64,000 bases of DNA from Ganoderma boninense. Its lineage: Eukaryota > Basidiomycota > Agaricomycetes > Polyporales > Polyporaceae. The position numbers were made by a program, and so were the translations under genes. Below the pieces are notes generated by a model. That model was not told the origin of the DNA. It did no database searches and saw only the letters and a program-made list of their open reading frames with translations. This document shows, piece after piece, positions 1 through 9,918 of this stretch; the stretch's first letter is position 1; each line of letters opens with the position of its first letter. The stretch spans positions 2,167,103-2,231,102 of the forward strand of contig CM035312.1 of the NCBI GenBank assembly GCA_002900995.3. Direction: 5' to 3'.

Positions 1-325
1 GGTGGCTAGCAGCCGCTTTGCAAAACCGTTCATCCAGGCCACAGGCGTAAGTAATTGTTCCGAGCGGTGAGAAGCCAATCGAGACAGCCTATCCCCAGCC
101 ACAACCACCACAGTCGCCCGCTTGTCGCGCCTCTATTTTGCCTTGCCTTGTCCAAAACAGGGTCCTTTGTTCTCTTCTCCGACTCCGGTCTGGGCCCAGG
201 CCGCCCGCGGACGTGGCTCCGTTGTCATAGTGCACACACGGTGCCACCACTTGCGCGCAATGGCCACTGCCCACGCCCGAATCTCCAGATATCAACTGTC
301 GTGGCGGAGGCCCTGCGGCCACGGT

Positions 326-334
326 GTATATATA
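326..334 (+). promoter_or_regulatory. TATA-like element upstream of the zinc-finger gene
   Basis: A run of alternating T and A (TATATATA type) lies about 320 bp before the first in-frame ATG of the zinc-finger gene. If it is used, transcription would start near 355-365 and leave a long 5' leader. A second, weaker TATA-like stretch lies at about 633-642, too close to the ATG to serve that start. Confidence 0.3.
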
Positions 335-646
335 CCCGTTTCCTAACCCTCCACCGCCGCATCACCAACCCGGGCGATCAGTCCTCCCTTGCGAACAACG
401 ATTGACCACTTTGCTCCCTCCAAACTGCTCGGCGTCCGTCTGCTGCGTACGTGTGTGGCCAGCGCCGCCTGTCTCACCTGCAAAACGTGAATGAATCTGA
501 TCGGTACTCGCCAGGCAGGCTGTAGCCATTCCGCCCAGCTCCCTCCTCCGTTCCCAGCACTCCTTTGACCATCGTGGCGCCCTCGCCTCTGATCCTTTGT
601 TTCGCTTAGGCCGCGACCCCCGCCGAGCGGGACTATATCTATACCC

Positions 647-3183
647 ATGAGCGTAATGGCAGCCACCACGAGCCACAGCGCGCCTTACATCCACAGGTCA
701 TACCCCCTCGCGACCTCGACCGGAGACGCGTCCTATTCACCAGCTATGCTCGAGCGGCTTCGGAGGCCAGACACCTACTCGCGGCATCTCCCGCCGCTCT
801 CCCATACTCGCCCTAGCGAGTACACCAGCACCAGGTGCGCACGCTTCTTCCGCGCGAAGCTATCCACGCCGAGCTAACAAATTCGACAAATCCATCAGTC
901 ATGGACGTACCCGCTCGTACGTCTACGAAAGGGCAGGCGCGCCTCCTTACCCGGAGTCTTCATCCGAGAGCCCTTCTCCACGGGAGGCACGGTCGTCGCT
1001 CCCCCAGGCCACCGCGTCCACCACGCAGAGCACCAGCATCAGCTTTGCCACCACCATCTCCGCGACCTCGACCTGGGCTATGTCCCCTTCCGCGTACTCG
1101 CCCTTGCCCTCCTCGACCAGCTCTTCATCTCCGGTCTCTCTCCCGCGCACGAGAACCCAGCCCCACCGCGCGATCGAGTCCGAGCAGAGCGATGTCGCTT
1201 CCCGAAAAGATCGCGATCGCTATCCTCTGGATGCCGCCGAGCGCAGGGCCCTTCCGGAGCCTCTCCTTCTCCCCTCGCGCCCTGCCCCGCAGGCACAGCT
1301 CGACCACGGCCACGGCCCCATCCACGCGTATACCGACCACCGGCGCGCGAGCAGCATCTCGCCTGATCTCTCCCGCGGCGCCTCCCCCGCAGCGGCGCCC
1401 TTCACCGCGGAGCAGCGCCACGCATACAGAGACCGAGATTCAGAACGCATACGCGAACGGCAGGACAGCTGGTCGCCCGAGAGCGCGAGGCAGCCCTTGC
1501 CCCTGATGTGGTACGTCTGTCCTCTTCCGTTCGCACACGAGCGCCACCGCGGATACTCACTTGACCGCGTCCGCTTCTCCCGCTGCAGGGACCCGAGGCC
1601 GAGCCGCGGGGCTTCCCCGGAGTTTGTAGAGGGCTGTTCGAGCTCGGCGCGTGCGAGGGGACGATGGGCGCCACCGCCACCGAGCCCCAGCCCCAGCCCC
1701 AGCACGAGCTCGTACAGCGCGTCCGGCCGCACGGACACGGATCCCACCGATGAGGACGACCTCCAGCTGCAGCAGGCACCCTATGTCAAGGTCGAGCCGG
1801 ACCAGGACCAGGACCAGAGGCACGAGGGCGTCACGCTCCCGTCCTTCCGCAGCGCGTTCCCGAGCGCCCCGCCCTTGTGGCACTCGCACTCGCAGCCCTC
1901 GCCCTCGCACCAGCGCTCGCCGTTCCGCTGGGACGCCAGCGCGTCCGCGTCGCCCGCCCCCCTCCGCCGAGACGCGATAAGTACGCTGAGCAGTCGCTCC
2001 GCCGCCGGCTCGCCGGCGCCTTCTAGCGCAGAGTACGCGGGTGCCAGCGCGGGATCGGCAGTGCCAGCGGCTGCAGCCTGGGGCGCCAGATCGACCGTGT
2101 TCCGACACGACGGTGCGGACGACGGGCTTCCGGGCCTCGTCTCCGACGTCCGCTCGAACCTGAACATCTCGCACGCGCGGAGCGAGCGCCCCGCGACGGC
2201 GGCTGCGAACGCCCACCACACCCACGCTCGCCAGCAGACGCAGTGGAGGGTGCACCAGGGCCCCCCCGCCGCGAACCTCAGTCGCGCTCGCCCCGCACCG
2301 CTGGACAGCCTCCCGCCTGTCGGGGCGGCGTTCGCTGAGCTCCCGGTGATGTCGCCTACGCCGAAGAAGTACCGCTTCGTGACGAGCAAGCCCGCCGAGA
2401 TGAAGTATGCCGAGGATGATCTCGACACGCGCCGCCGTCCTGTCACCGTCAGCCCGAGCGGCACGAAGCGGCGCTACCCCGGCGCGTCATCCGAGTCGAG
2501 CGTCGACATGCCTCTCACGCCGCCCGAGACGCCAGAGGACGAGGACGAGAGCGGCGCCCCGCGCAAGCGCAGACAAGGCGAAGACGCGCAGCTCGCTTAC
2601 GAGAACGCGTTCTCGACGGAGGTGGGGCCCGGGGACTGGAGGAGCGGGAGCGGGGGCAGGGGAGGTTCGTGCGGAGCCCGCGGGGCGCGATCGTGCCCGC
2701 GTACCACTACGACACGGAGCGCGCGCTCAAGTGCGCGTTCCCCGGGTGCGGGGCGGTGCTGACGGGCAAGAAGAGCGAGACGGCGAGCCACATGCGCTCG
2801 CACTTCCTGCAGGCCGTCGGCGAGACGCTCGAGTGCCCGTGGCCGGCGGACGCGAACGCCGAGGACGGGAGCGGGGCGCGCGGGTGCTGCGGGATGGCGT
2901 TCAAGGACAGCGCGAACTTCGGGAGACACGTGAGCTCGAAGCACATCCGCGCGGAGGAGTACCAGTGCAATCGGTGCGGGCGGCCGTTCGCGAGGCGGGA
3001 CGCGGCGCTGAGGCATATGAAGACGCTGTGCCGGACGGACGGGACGGGGACGAGGAGGAAGAACGAGAAGAAGACCAAGGCTAGGACAGAGGAATACGAA
3101 GAGGGTGAGTACTTGCTCGAACCTGTCAATTTACTACGGTCGTTGTGCTGACAGTCACTATAGTACACATGTTTAACGATTAG
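647..3183 (+). CDS. C2H2 zinc-finger protein, probable transcription factor
   Basis: Probable nuclear DNA-binding regulator. Exon 1 is 647-834. An intron at 835-898 (donor GTGCGC, branch CTAAC, acceptor CAG) joins it in frame to 899-1510; a 78-nt intron at 1511-1588 follows. The long middle part is disordered, rich in Ser, Pro, Arg and acidic residues, with one basic stretch (KRRYP) and an acidic EDEDE run. The C-terminal part (from about 2700) holds Cys/His pairs of C2H2 type: CAFPGCG...HMRSH, CPWPA...CCGMAF...HVSSKH and CNRCGRPFARRDAALRH. The middle finger has a long Cys-Cys spacer. Between about 2620 and 2660 the frame changes. A 38-nt segment with GT and AG ends (2622-2659, phase 0) would restore it, but that is very short for an intron, so a base error is equally likely. 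A last intron at 3105-3154 leads to a stop at 3181-3183. No target or function can be inferred. Confidence 0.8.
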
Positions 3184-4383
3184 ATGCGGACCCAAAAACA
3201 CACGGAATGGGGAAACAGACTGCTCAGAATTGCCACGGGACATTACAGCAGCAGGATAGTCAGGACATTCTCATTTATTCTGGACTCGGACATGGACCAG
3301 GACTGCAGTGGGTTGGGAAACCACATATTATGATTATGCAGCGCATAGATTGCCCTCGTAGGCTCATCCAACTGACGCTTCCTCGAGCTTGTTTACGATC
3401 AGGTTGTCGTATGTACTTACGCGGAGAAGTGTAGCATACTTGTATTGTGGGACTGTAAGGAAGTATCTGTCTTTTATCATTCGGTTTGAAGGGTCGGAAT
3501 ATAATGTTCCTCCATATTGTTACTCGGTCACTTGGCGTTGGTGTTCGGTGATTGAACGCGTCGGGCAATTCGGCAACGAGGCGCCCATTAACGCGTGACG
3601 TCACGCGTCGTGGCTGCTTCGCTGGCACCGTCTTCGCTTCTTACTGTTCCCTCCCGGCGGTAACCAAACGTATGGGGTATGCCTTCTTGCTGTGGTGAAA
3701 CCCTTGCGAGGCCAGCTTGCTCAGGATGACAGCTTCGACATCACGAAGCCTCCTTATACGCATTCCGAACCTCGCCGACTCTGGACTCCAACTCGACGCT
3801 GTCTTCTGTCCACCTAAAACCCTAAATGTTGGCCATTTCAGTCAGTATGCTGTGGCGCCATATATTAAACTCATATACAGCTCATCCTCAATTCAGATTG
3901 ATCCTAGATGTGAAGAGCTCGGTTGCCTGCGTGTCTCGGTCTCGGCCAATCCTCACCGAGCGCGAAGTCACGAGCAGGCGCAAGCATCTTGCCAGCACAT
4001 GTTGTGCCCACTGCGCCCGCGCTGCGGGGGTAGCCTACGCCGGGTGGGCGGTGAGGCGTAGCCAAGCCTTACTCGACCCAATACCGTGGTCTAACAATTC
4101 AATGGCCCTGAACTTCCACCATGTAGCCCACCAATCTTCCCTTCAGTGAGAATCGCCGCGTGCTGGCGGCATATGTGAAGGTCTTAGCCGACCTATAACA
4201 GCCTTTAATTGAGAGCGCTGGTCCGGACATTGATGGTCACCGCGATCTCGCTAGGTACCCGGTGCTGAGCTAAACTCCTGCTAACGTTCGTCGACTAGGT
4301 ACATAAGACGATGCTCGACGTTTCCTCCCCGTCGCGCTCGTTCAATCCACTCTGTTCTTCCGTCCACGGTCTTCGGTGTCAAA
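3184..4383. other. Intergenic region, nothing recognised
   Basis: Only short, unconvincing open frames (about 3207-3434, 3717-4149) with no homology that I recognise. The last 100 bp are probably the promoter and leader of the protease gene; a weak TATA-like TACATAAG lies near 4300. Confidence 0.5.
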
Positions 4384-5828
4384 ATGTTCCGCCTGTCGTT
4401 CCTCTCCGTCCTTGCTTTCGTTGCTGCCGCTCTCGCAACTCCTTCGCTCCTGCTCGAGGTGTCAGGACCCTCAAATGTCTATGGCGTCGACAACTTCAAC
4501 ATCACCACGACAGTGAAGAACGCGGGCGACGAGGTCGTCAGGCTCCTCAACCACCCTCGGGGGCCTCTGTCCGACCTCCCGACGGACATGTTCACCATTA
4601 CCAACCGGCACGGCCTCACCCCGGACTTCGTCGGCGTTACCGTGAGTGCTACTGTTGAATACCCGGCGAAGAGGGCGGGCTGATGAACTTGGAACTCCAT
4701 CCTTGGATTCATCAGGCGAAATACTCCCCGTCAGCGGCCCTTGCGTCCAACAACTACCACGCGTACACCGTTCTCGCGCCTGGCGAGTCCGTCTCAATTC
4801 AGCATGGTAGTACGTTGTCATTCTTCGCAAAACATATGCGCGGCTTCTTAACGTCTGGTTTAGTCTCGGACGCATACGACTTCTCAACCTCTGGCCCTGG
4901 TCAATACGTCGTCATGATGAAGAACTTTAACACGTTCTACTACGTCGCGGACGGCAAGATCTCCGCGCTCGTCGGTGGCAGCGGCCACGCTTTCCACACC
5001 GTCAACGTTGCCGGCAACGCCAGGTCGTCCAAGGAGCGCGCTCACAAACACATCGGCGGCTACTGCGAGCCCTGGCAGGAACGGGCGATCGATGCTGCGA
5101 TCCCTCTTGCCGAAAAATATGTGAACCACGCCATTGAGTGGGTGCCAAGTTGACCCGGTCTGTGTCTGCGCCTTCCATGTCTGACGTCATTCTCAGGTCC
5201 CTGTCGAAGAACGGCCCTAAGGGCACTGAGTACAAGCGGTGGTTCGGGCATGCACTCCATGGCGACAGGCACACCTCGGTCTCCGGCCACTTCCACACGC
5301 TGGCCGCGAACAACTTCTCTGAGTACACGTATGCCTGCAACGCGCACTTCTGTGCGAACCGCCCCGGCCTCTTCGGCTACGTGTACCCCAACAAGTGAGT
5401 ACTTATTATTATCTCCGAAGGCCTCGGCTGTGCGCATTGCTTACGAAGGAACGTAACGTGCCCTAGGTTCGGTACCGTCCACCTGTGCGGCCAGTTCTTC
5501 GATGCTGAGGTTGGTGGCCACAACTCTCGTGCGTCCACGATCATCCACGAGGTAAGGCGTAGAATGGGCTACATTGTCGTGGGTTTCATTAATGCTAACA
5601 TGGTCGTCAACCTCAGGCCCTCCACTTCGCGAAGAACGGCGCCGTCGACGAGCACGCGCACGGCGAGGGCTCGGGCAGGAGCTCGCGCGCAGCCACCCCC
5701 ATCTCGCGGCCGCGAACGCGGACAACTACGAGTACTTCGCCGTCGCCGCGTTCGGCGACGGCCCCGAGAGCGACGCGTCCGTCCTCCTCACCCAGGTGCA
5801 CTTCGGTAAACACATCTTGGACCTGTGA
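4384..5828 (+). CDS. Secreted M35 (deuterolysin/peptidyl-Lys type) metalloendopeptidase
   Basis: Secreted zinc protease that probably cuts extracellular protein for nitrogen supply. The start MFRLSFLSVLAFVAAALA is a clear signal peptide. The propeptide (LEVSGPSNVYGVDNFN...LLNHPRGPL) matches fungal peptidyl-Lys metalloendopeptidases. Exons are 4384-4641, 4716-4806, 4864 to about 5145, about 5199/5213-5394, 5467-5551 and 5617 onward. The third intron's exact acceptor is uncertain. The catalytic HExxH is split by the fifth intron: STIIHE ends one exon and ALHFAKNG starts the next. The aspzincin third ligand is present in GAVDEHAHG, but the usual Tyr of GTxxDxAYG is replaced by His. Near 5661-5676 one base seems to be missing: the frame with HExxH is lost and the conserved end (ELARSHP...NADNYEYFA) continues in the next frame. 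Family length is about 350 residues and the repaired length would fit. The C-terminus beyond EYFA is longer than usual and uncertain. Confidence 0.85.
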
Positions 5829-6981
5829 TTGCGTTGGTGGGGTGCGTTGACTCAGTGTGCGATTTTGCCATCGGGCGCGGGGTAATTGACAGTGCAACTT
5901 GAACCGTTACCAGAGGACCCGGCGCGTCGTGAACCCGAATCTGGATTGGAACCGGAAATGCTGTCGCTGATGCCCGTGGAAAAGGAGGCGGCTCGGATGG
6001 CAGGTGTCGCTACCATGGACCATTTTTTCATCCCATTCCATTGAGCACGCGTGCTGCCAGCTGTGCTGGCCTCACCCGGTATCCCCTTTCGGAGCGGGCT
6101 ACTGTCTGCACTAGTACGTTTTTTCTTGTAAAGGGTCACTCATTTGGCTGTCGATTGTTGTTTACATGCTGTCGGACTTGCATAAAACGGACTCGGAAAT
6201 CCACACCTTACTATATTATACTTACAAGATCTTCGGTGATAGCTCCAATAATTACTCTACAGCAGTCGTTATACCTTGAATCCTGACTTAAGTATACGGA
6301 TAACTTCATCTCTTGTCTCTGGTATACATCCCGGGATGGCCGAAATATTAATATTCCGTGTGTGGGCGTCTATAAGTGCAACTCCATCCAAGACAGACTC
6401 GGACGCTTTACCGTTACTGAACGCCTTGCGACTCATGAGACCACTGGAGTCTGGCACTGAGAACCAATTTTTCTCTCGAATACATCACGGATGCATTGCA
6501 GGCATCAGGCGCACAACAGCGCTGGTGAACTGCAAATGTGTTACAACGCCGCCCTGCCCTGAATACTTTCGGCGGTCATGTAAGTTGTGACATTTACATC
6601 TTACCTGGACCGACCAGCTAAGTAGTTCCTGCACTTCGAATCCTCAGGCTTTCATCGCGATGGTGCATACCGACAAACCTGACTATTCCACTGCTTGTCT
6701 TGAACTGGCACGCCGTGGTTGTTTTCAAAGTTCAATGGTGTTAAATCTTTCCCATCGTTCTCCAAAAGAAACCTTCCTCCCATTGTGAGTGCACCGATGC
6801 TCAGCGTCTTAGACCGAACTTCATTTATCACTGTCGAGGCGTGACTATGACAGGCAAAGATCCATGAAGACTTGACGGCAGCAGCCCTCCTTCTCCCTCA
6901 CAACCAAGGACCGTGACCGTGTGTTGTGACGGGCACCCAAGGAATTGGAGGCGAAGACGAAACCGGAACCACTGAGCTTCG
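5829..6981. other. Intergenic region, nothing recognised
   Basis: AT-richer than the genes around it, with short open frames on both strands (for example 6269-6590) that show no known motif and no splice pattern. Confidence 0.45.
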
Positions 6982-7685
6982 ATGGATCTACCCGCCCCCT
7001 ATCAATATTTGGGTGAGTAGTATCTCATCCGAGACTGCGAGCCATTGAAGGTCTGCGTTGACTTCCCTCTGTTGTTGGAGGATCCGTGTTATCCCCATTG
7101 CCCGGAATTACGATCAGCATATAGCCTTACCACCAGGGGTATACGTAGTTGGCAGGCATCAGGGTTATCTGAAGTCCCTCAAAATTTGATCATGATGCGT
7201 GAGGATATATACGACCTTTTCATCGATCACGCGTTTGGAATAGACTTGGATGTAAGCTCCTTCCTTCCATTGCGTTAGCGTATGTAGGCTGAACTCGCAA
7301 CACCTCAAAGGCGTCCCCCCAGGGCCAAATCTGCGTTTTCCATAGCTCTGAAACAGTGACGCAGAAGATACCCCATTCATCTCTGGCGGCGGCGGTCCAG
7401 GATGAGACGAGCAGAGCCTTTCTCCGAGAACACTTTCAGCAGTGCCTCATGTCGGGTTTTATTTGCAAAGATGTGAAGGATCAGGTCGAATCCTGCATGG
7501 ACAGAATTTGGCGCATGAAGCGGCAGACATTGCCCAAGGACGGAAAACTACCCAGGGCGGGAGAATGGCCTCGACACGAGTGGTGGGAGACGGAGACGGG
7601 AGTAGCACTGAAGGAGTGGTTGTTATATAAGGAAAATGTGCTCAACAGCAGGGCCTACTCAGATTCAGATTCAGATTCAGATTGA
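6982..7685 (+). pseudogene. HNH-endonuclease family remnant (basidiomycete type), 5' part unresolved
   Basis: Two exons are clear: one ending at 7251 and one from 7323 to the stop at 7685, joined by a 71-nt intron (7252-7322) that keeps phase. The joined protein reads SEVPQNLIMMREDIYDLF followed by IDHAFGIDLDGQICVF and later FLREHFQQCLM. This resembles the second half of the HNH domain found in many mushroom proteins: an Asn before a hydrophobic stretch, then R-D-I-H/Y-x-L-F-D. The first half, with the His-containing motif, is not visible. A possible first exon at 6982-7012 (MDLPAPYQYL) has a good donor, but no acceptor puts it in frame. The C-terminus ends in an SD repeat encoded by tandem GATTCA units. 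Probably a decayed copy; if intact, exons are missing from my model. Confidence 0.45.
7661..7684 (+). repeat. Hexanucleotide repeat (TCAGAT)n at the end of the HNH-like ORF
   Basis: About four copies of a six-base unit encode an alternating Ser-Asp tail immediately before the stop codon. Such a unit can expand or contract without changing frame. Confidence 0.8.
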
Positions 7686-8326
7686 ATTACTTACAAGGGG
7701 CTGATACTTAATGCTAATAGACCGGCGTTAGACAAAGGCCCATCGAGGCAGTATTGAGGCTCGCCTCCTAGGAGATACATACCCTGTCATCAGTTCCACG
7801 ATGCATTATATATACCAGGGGACTTTTTCTCACCCACGTCTCCTCTGGCACCAGTTACTCGTCGACGCCGGAAAGGCTTCCAGTAAATACGCAACCAGCT
7901 GACTAGCGCGCGGTCTTCAAGGTAGCCTAAGCGGGCGGCATCGGGACAGCGCGACCGAAATGATAAGTCGGGGCAAGTGAGAGTGATGGTTACACTGGAT
8001 TAAATTGGATATATTCCTAATGTACGTTCATGCGCCAGCTCAAAGTTAACCTTCAAGTTCGGAACGTTGGATCTATAAGAGACTCGGGGTAATCACAGCG
8101 CAAGAAGGAAGACGTTCATGCATGGCGATGGTAGTGTCACAATTGGTATACGGAAGTTTACAGTGTCTCGTGCATTCGGCGTCGTCGCCAAGCCTCAACT
8201 CGTCCCGAACTCTTCGACAACGTCCCCCAAAATTCCCAGAATCCATATCCTACACCCAGATCAGAGGCCGAAACGACCACCTAAATGTGTAAGCGCGTGC
8301 TTAGTACAGCTATGAGCCAGCAGATC
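7686..8326. other. Intergenic region, nothing recognised
   Basis: No convincing ORF. It contains an AT-rich stretch at about 7800-7815 (ATTATATATACC) that could be a core promoter, but no gene follows it on the plus strand. Confidence 0.45.
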
Positions 8327-8589
8327 TTAAAGCCAGAGCGACGCACCACCGAACTTCTGGAAGCCCTCCTTGAGCCCATCCCCGATCTTGTTCGCGGTGC
8401 TATCGTCCTGCAAAGGGAGCATGAGTCGGCCACGCAGCGGGGGAGGAGAAGGACCGGAGAGGGGATGGATAGCACTTACGATGTTGTAACCAGCCTTCGC
8501 CGCGGCACCTTTGATGCCCTGGTCGACCCAGTCGTTGCTCGAGTTCGAGTTCGAGTTCGAACCGTACGAGTCCGACGAGTTGTTGTTGC

Positions 8590-8626
<37 letters not shown>

Positions 8627-9030
8627 GCCAGTGTTGTTGTTGCCGGACGAACCGTACGAGTCGTTCGAGCCGGAGTTGTTGTTGGAGCCGTACGAGTTGT
8701 CGTTCGAGCCATACGAGTTGGTGTTGTCGTTTGAACCATACGAGTTGTGTTGTCGTTCGAACCATACGAGTTGCCGTTGTTGTTCGAACCGTACGAGTTG
8801 TCGTTCGAACCGTACGTGTTGTTGTTGCTGTTGTCGTTCGAACCGAAGGAGTTGTCGTTCGAACCGTACGCGTTGCCGCTGTTGTTGTTGGACCCGTAGG
8901 AGTTGGAGTTGTTGCCGGACCCGTATGAGTCGTTGGAGTTGGAGTTGTTGGAACCGTACGAGTCGTTGTTGTTCGACCCGTAGTTGTCGGAGGAGCCGTA
9001 CGAGTCGTTGTTGTTTCCGTATCCGCTCAT
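8327..9030 (-). CDS. Asn/Ser/Tyr/Gly-repeat protein, Ddr48-like in composition
   Basis: The start at 9030 gives MSGYGNNNDSYGSSDNYGSN, followed by many imperfect units of the type SYGSNNDN. This resembles the SYGSxN repeats of yeast Ddr48, a stress-induced protein, so a stress role is plausible but unproven; convergence in low-complexity sequence is possible. After a run of about 15 Asn comes a non-repetitive module, NDWVDQGIKGAAAKAGYNI. An intron starts directly after this (donor GTAAGT, about 8400-8480), and a short last exon follows (DDSTANKIGDGLKEGFQKFG...), with the stop at 8327-8329. The same module followed by a donor occurs in the small gene at 57.9-58.2 kb. The reading frame breaks near 8743-8752, where one repeat unit lacks a single G relative to its neighbour unit. 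This is either a read error or real slippage. Confidence 0.7.
8578..8642 (-). repeat. AAC/GTT microsatellite encoding poly-Asn
   Basis: About twelve uninterrupted GTT units (8591-8627) with flanking near-copies. Read on the minus strand they are AAC codons forming the poly-Asn tract just before the conserved C-terminal module of the repeat protein. Confidence 0.9.
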
Positions 9031-9126
9031 GGTGTCTCGGGAGAGGGTGGGGGGCGAGATGCGAGGTATAAGGGATGGGCTGGGCAAGTGTCCACCGTGC
9101 TGCAGACCATCGTCCCTTCCGTGGGC

Positions 9127-9134
9127 TTTTTATA
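9127..9134 (-). promoter_or_regulatory. TATA box of the repeat-protein gene
   Basis: Minus-strand TATAAAA lies about 95 bp upstream of the ATG at 9030, normal spacing for a strongly expressed fungal gene. Confidence 0.5.
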
Positions 9135-9918
9135 CATGCCGATGTCCAGCTGCTCGGATGGGCTGCACAGGACCGAAAGGTCGCCGCAGATGGCGCAATC
9201 GTTGTTCATCTAGGCTTGAGCGATGGCACTTAGATGACAAGGGGATGGAAGGATCTTTATGCGAGAAAGATGCAGGGACAGGTAAGGACAGGTGCCAGGG
9301 CGGGGAATATTGTCAGACCTTGTCAAGACTCGGCCGAGTCGATCTGTGGCGCAGGTATGCCACCGAGGTCGGTCGCCGCTCGCCCCGGAAAGCAGGGCAT
9401 GTGCGTAGAATGACAATCGATGGGTCGCGAACATGCTCCTTGCTTGCACGTTGATGGTCGGAGTATACTCTCCTGGCAAGTTGAAGAAGGATGAATGGAT
9501 CCGTTAACAGGCACGAGCGCCTGATATGAACAAGGCCAAATGAGAAGACGACTATTCCACGCCTGTAGAGAAAACACATCACTCGATCAAATCGGGACCT
9601 TGCAGAAAGCCTTGCTAAAGATAAACATGAATGACGTAGTAGAACTGGACATGACTTCAAGCATGACGGGTGTACAGGCCGGAAACGGGAGAGACCATAT
9701 CAGTATCGACCGCATACTGGCTAGCAGAACGGACGTACACGAAGTGGTGACTAGCCCGCTAGCCCGCACGAAGGCCTCACCCGAAATCGAGTTGCTGCAT
9801 GTTACTCGTCGGAAACCATGTCTAGGGTCATGTGGTTGCGTATTAGGAAGTCCGTCATCCGTGTATCCTACAGAGTAGTCCGCGTATCTAGGTAGCTGAG
9901 AAAAGCTCTAGATTCTAA
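9135..9918. other. Intergenic region, nothing recognised
   Basis: Short open frames on both strands (for example 9540-9878) without motifs. Probably the upstream region of the repeat gene and the terminator region of the carboxypeptidase. Confidence 0.45.

Noticed and set aside
1557..2464. Minus-strand frames of 230 codons across the zinc-finger gene
   Set aside because: Arg/Ala-rich shadows of the GC-rich disordered region, without start context or splice signals.
6625..6655. Possible tRNA T-loop (TTCGAATCC)
   Set aside because: No matching acceptor, D-arm or anticodon stem could be folded around it.
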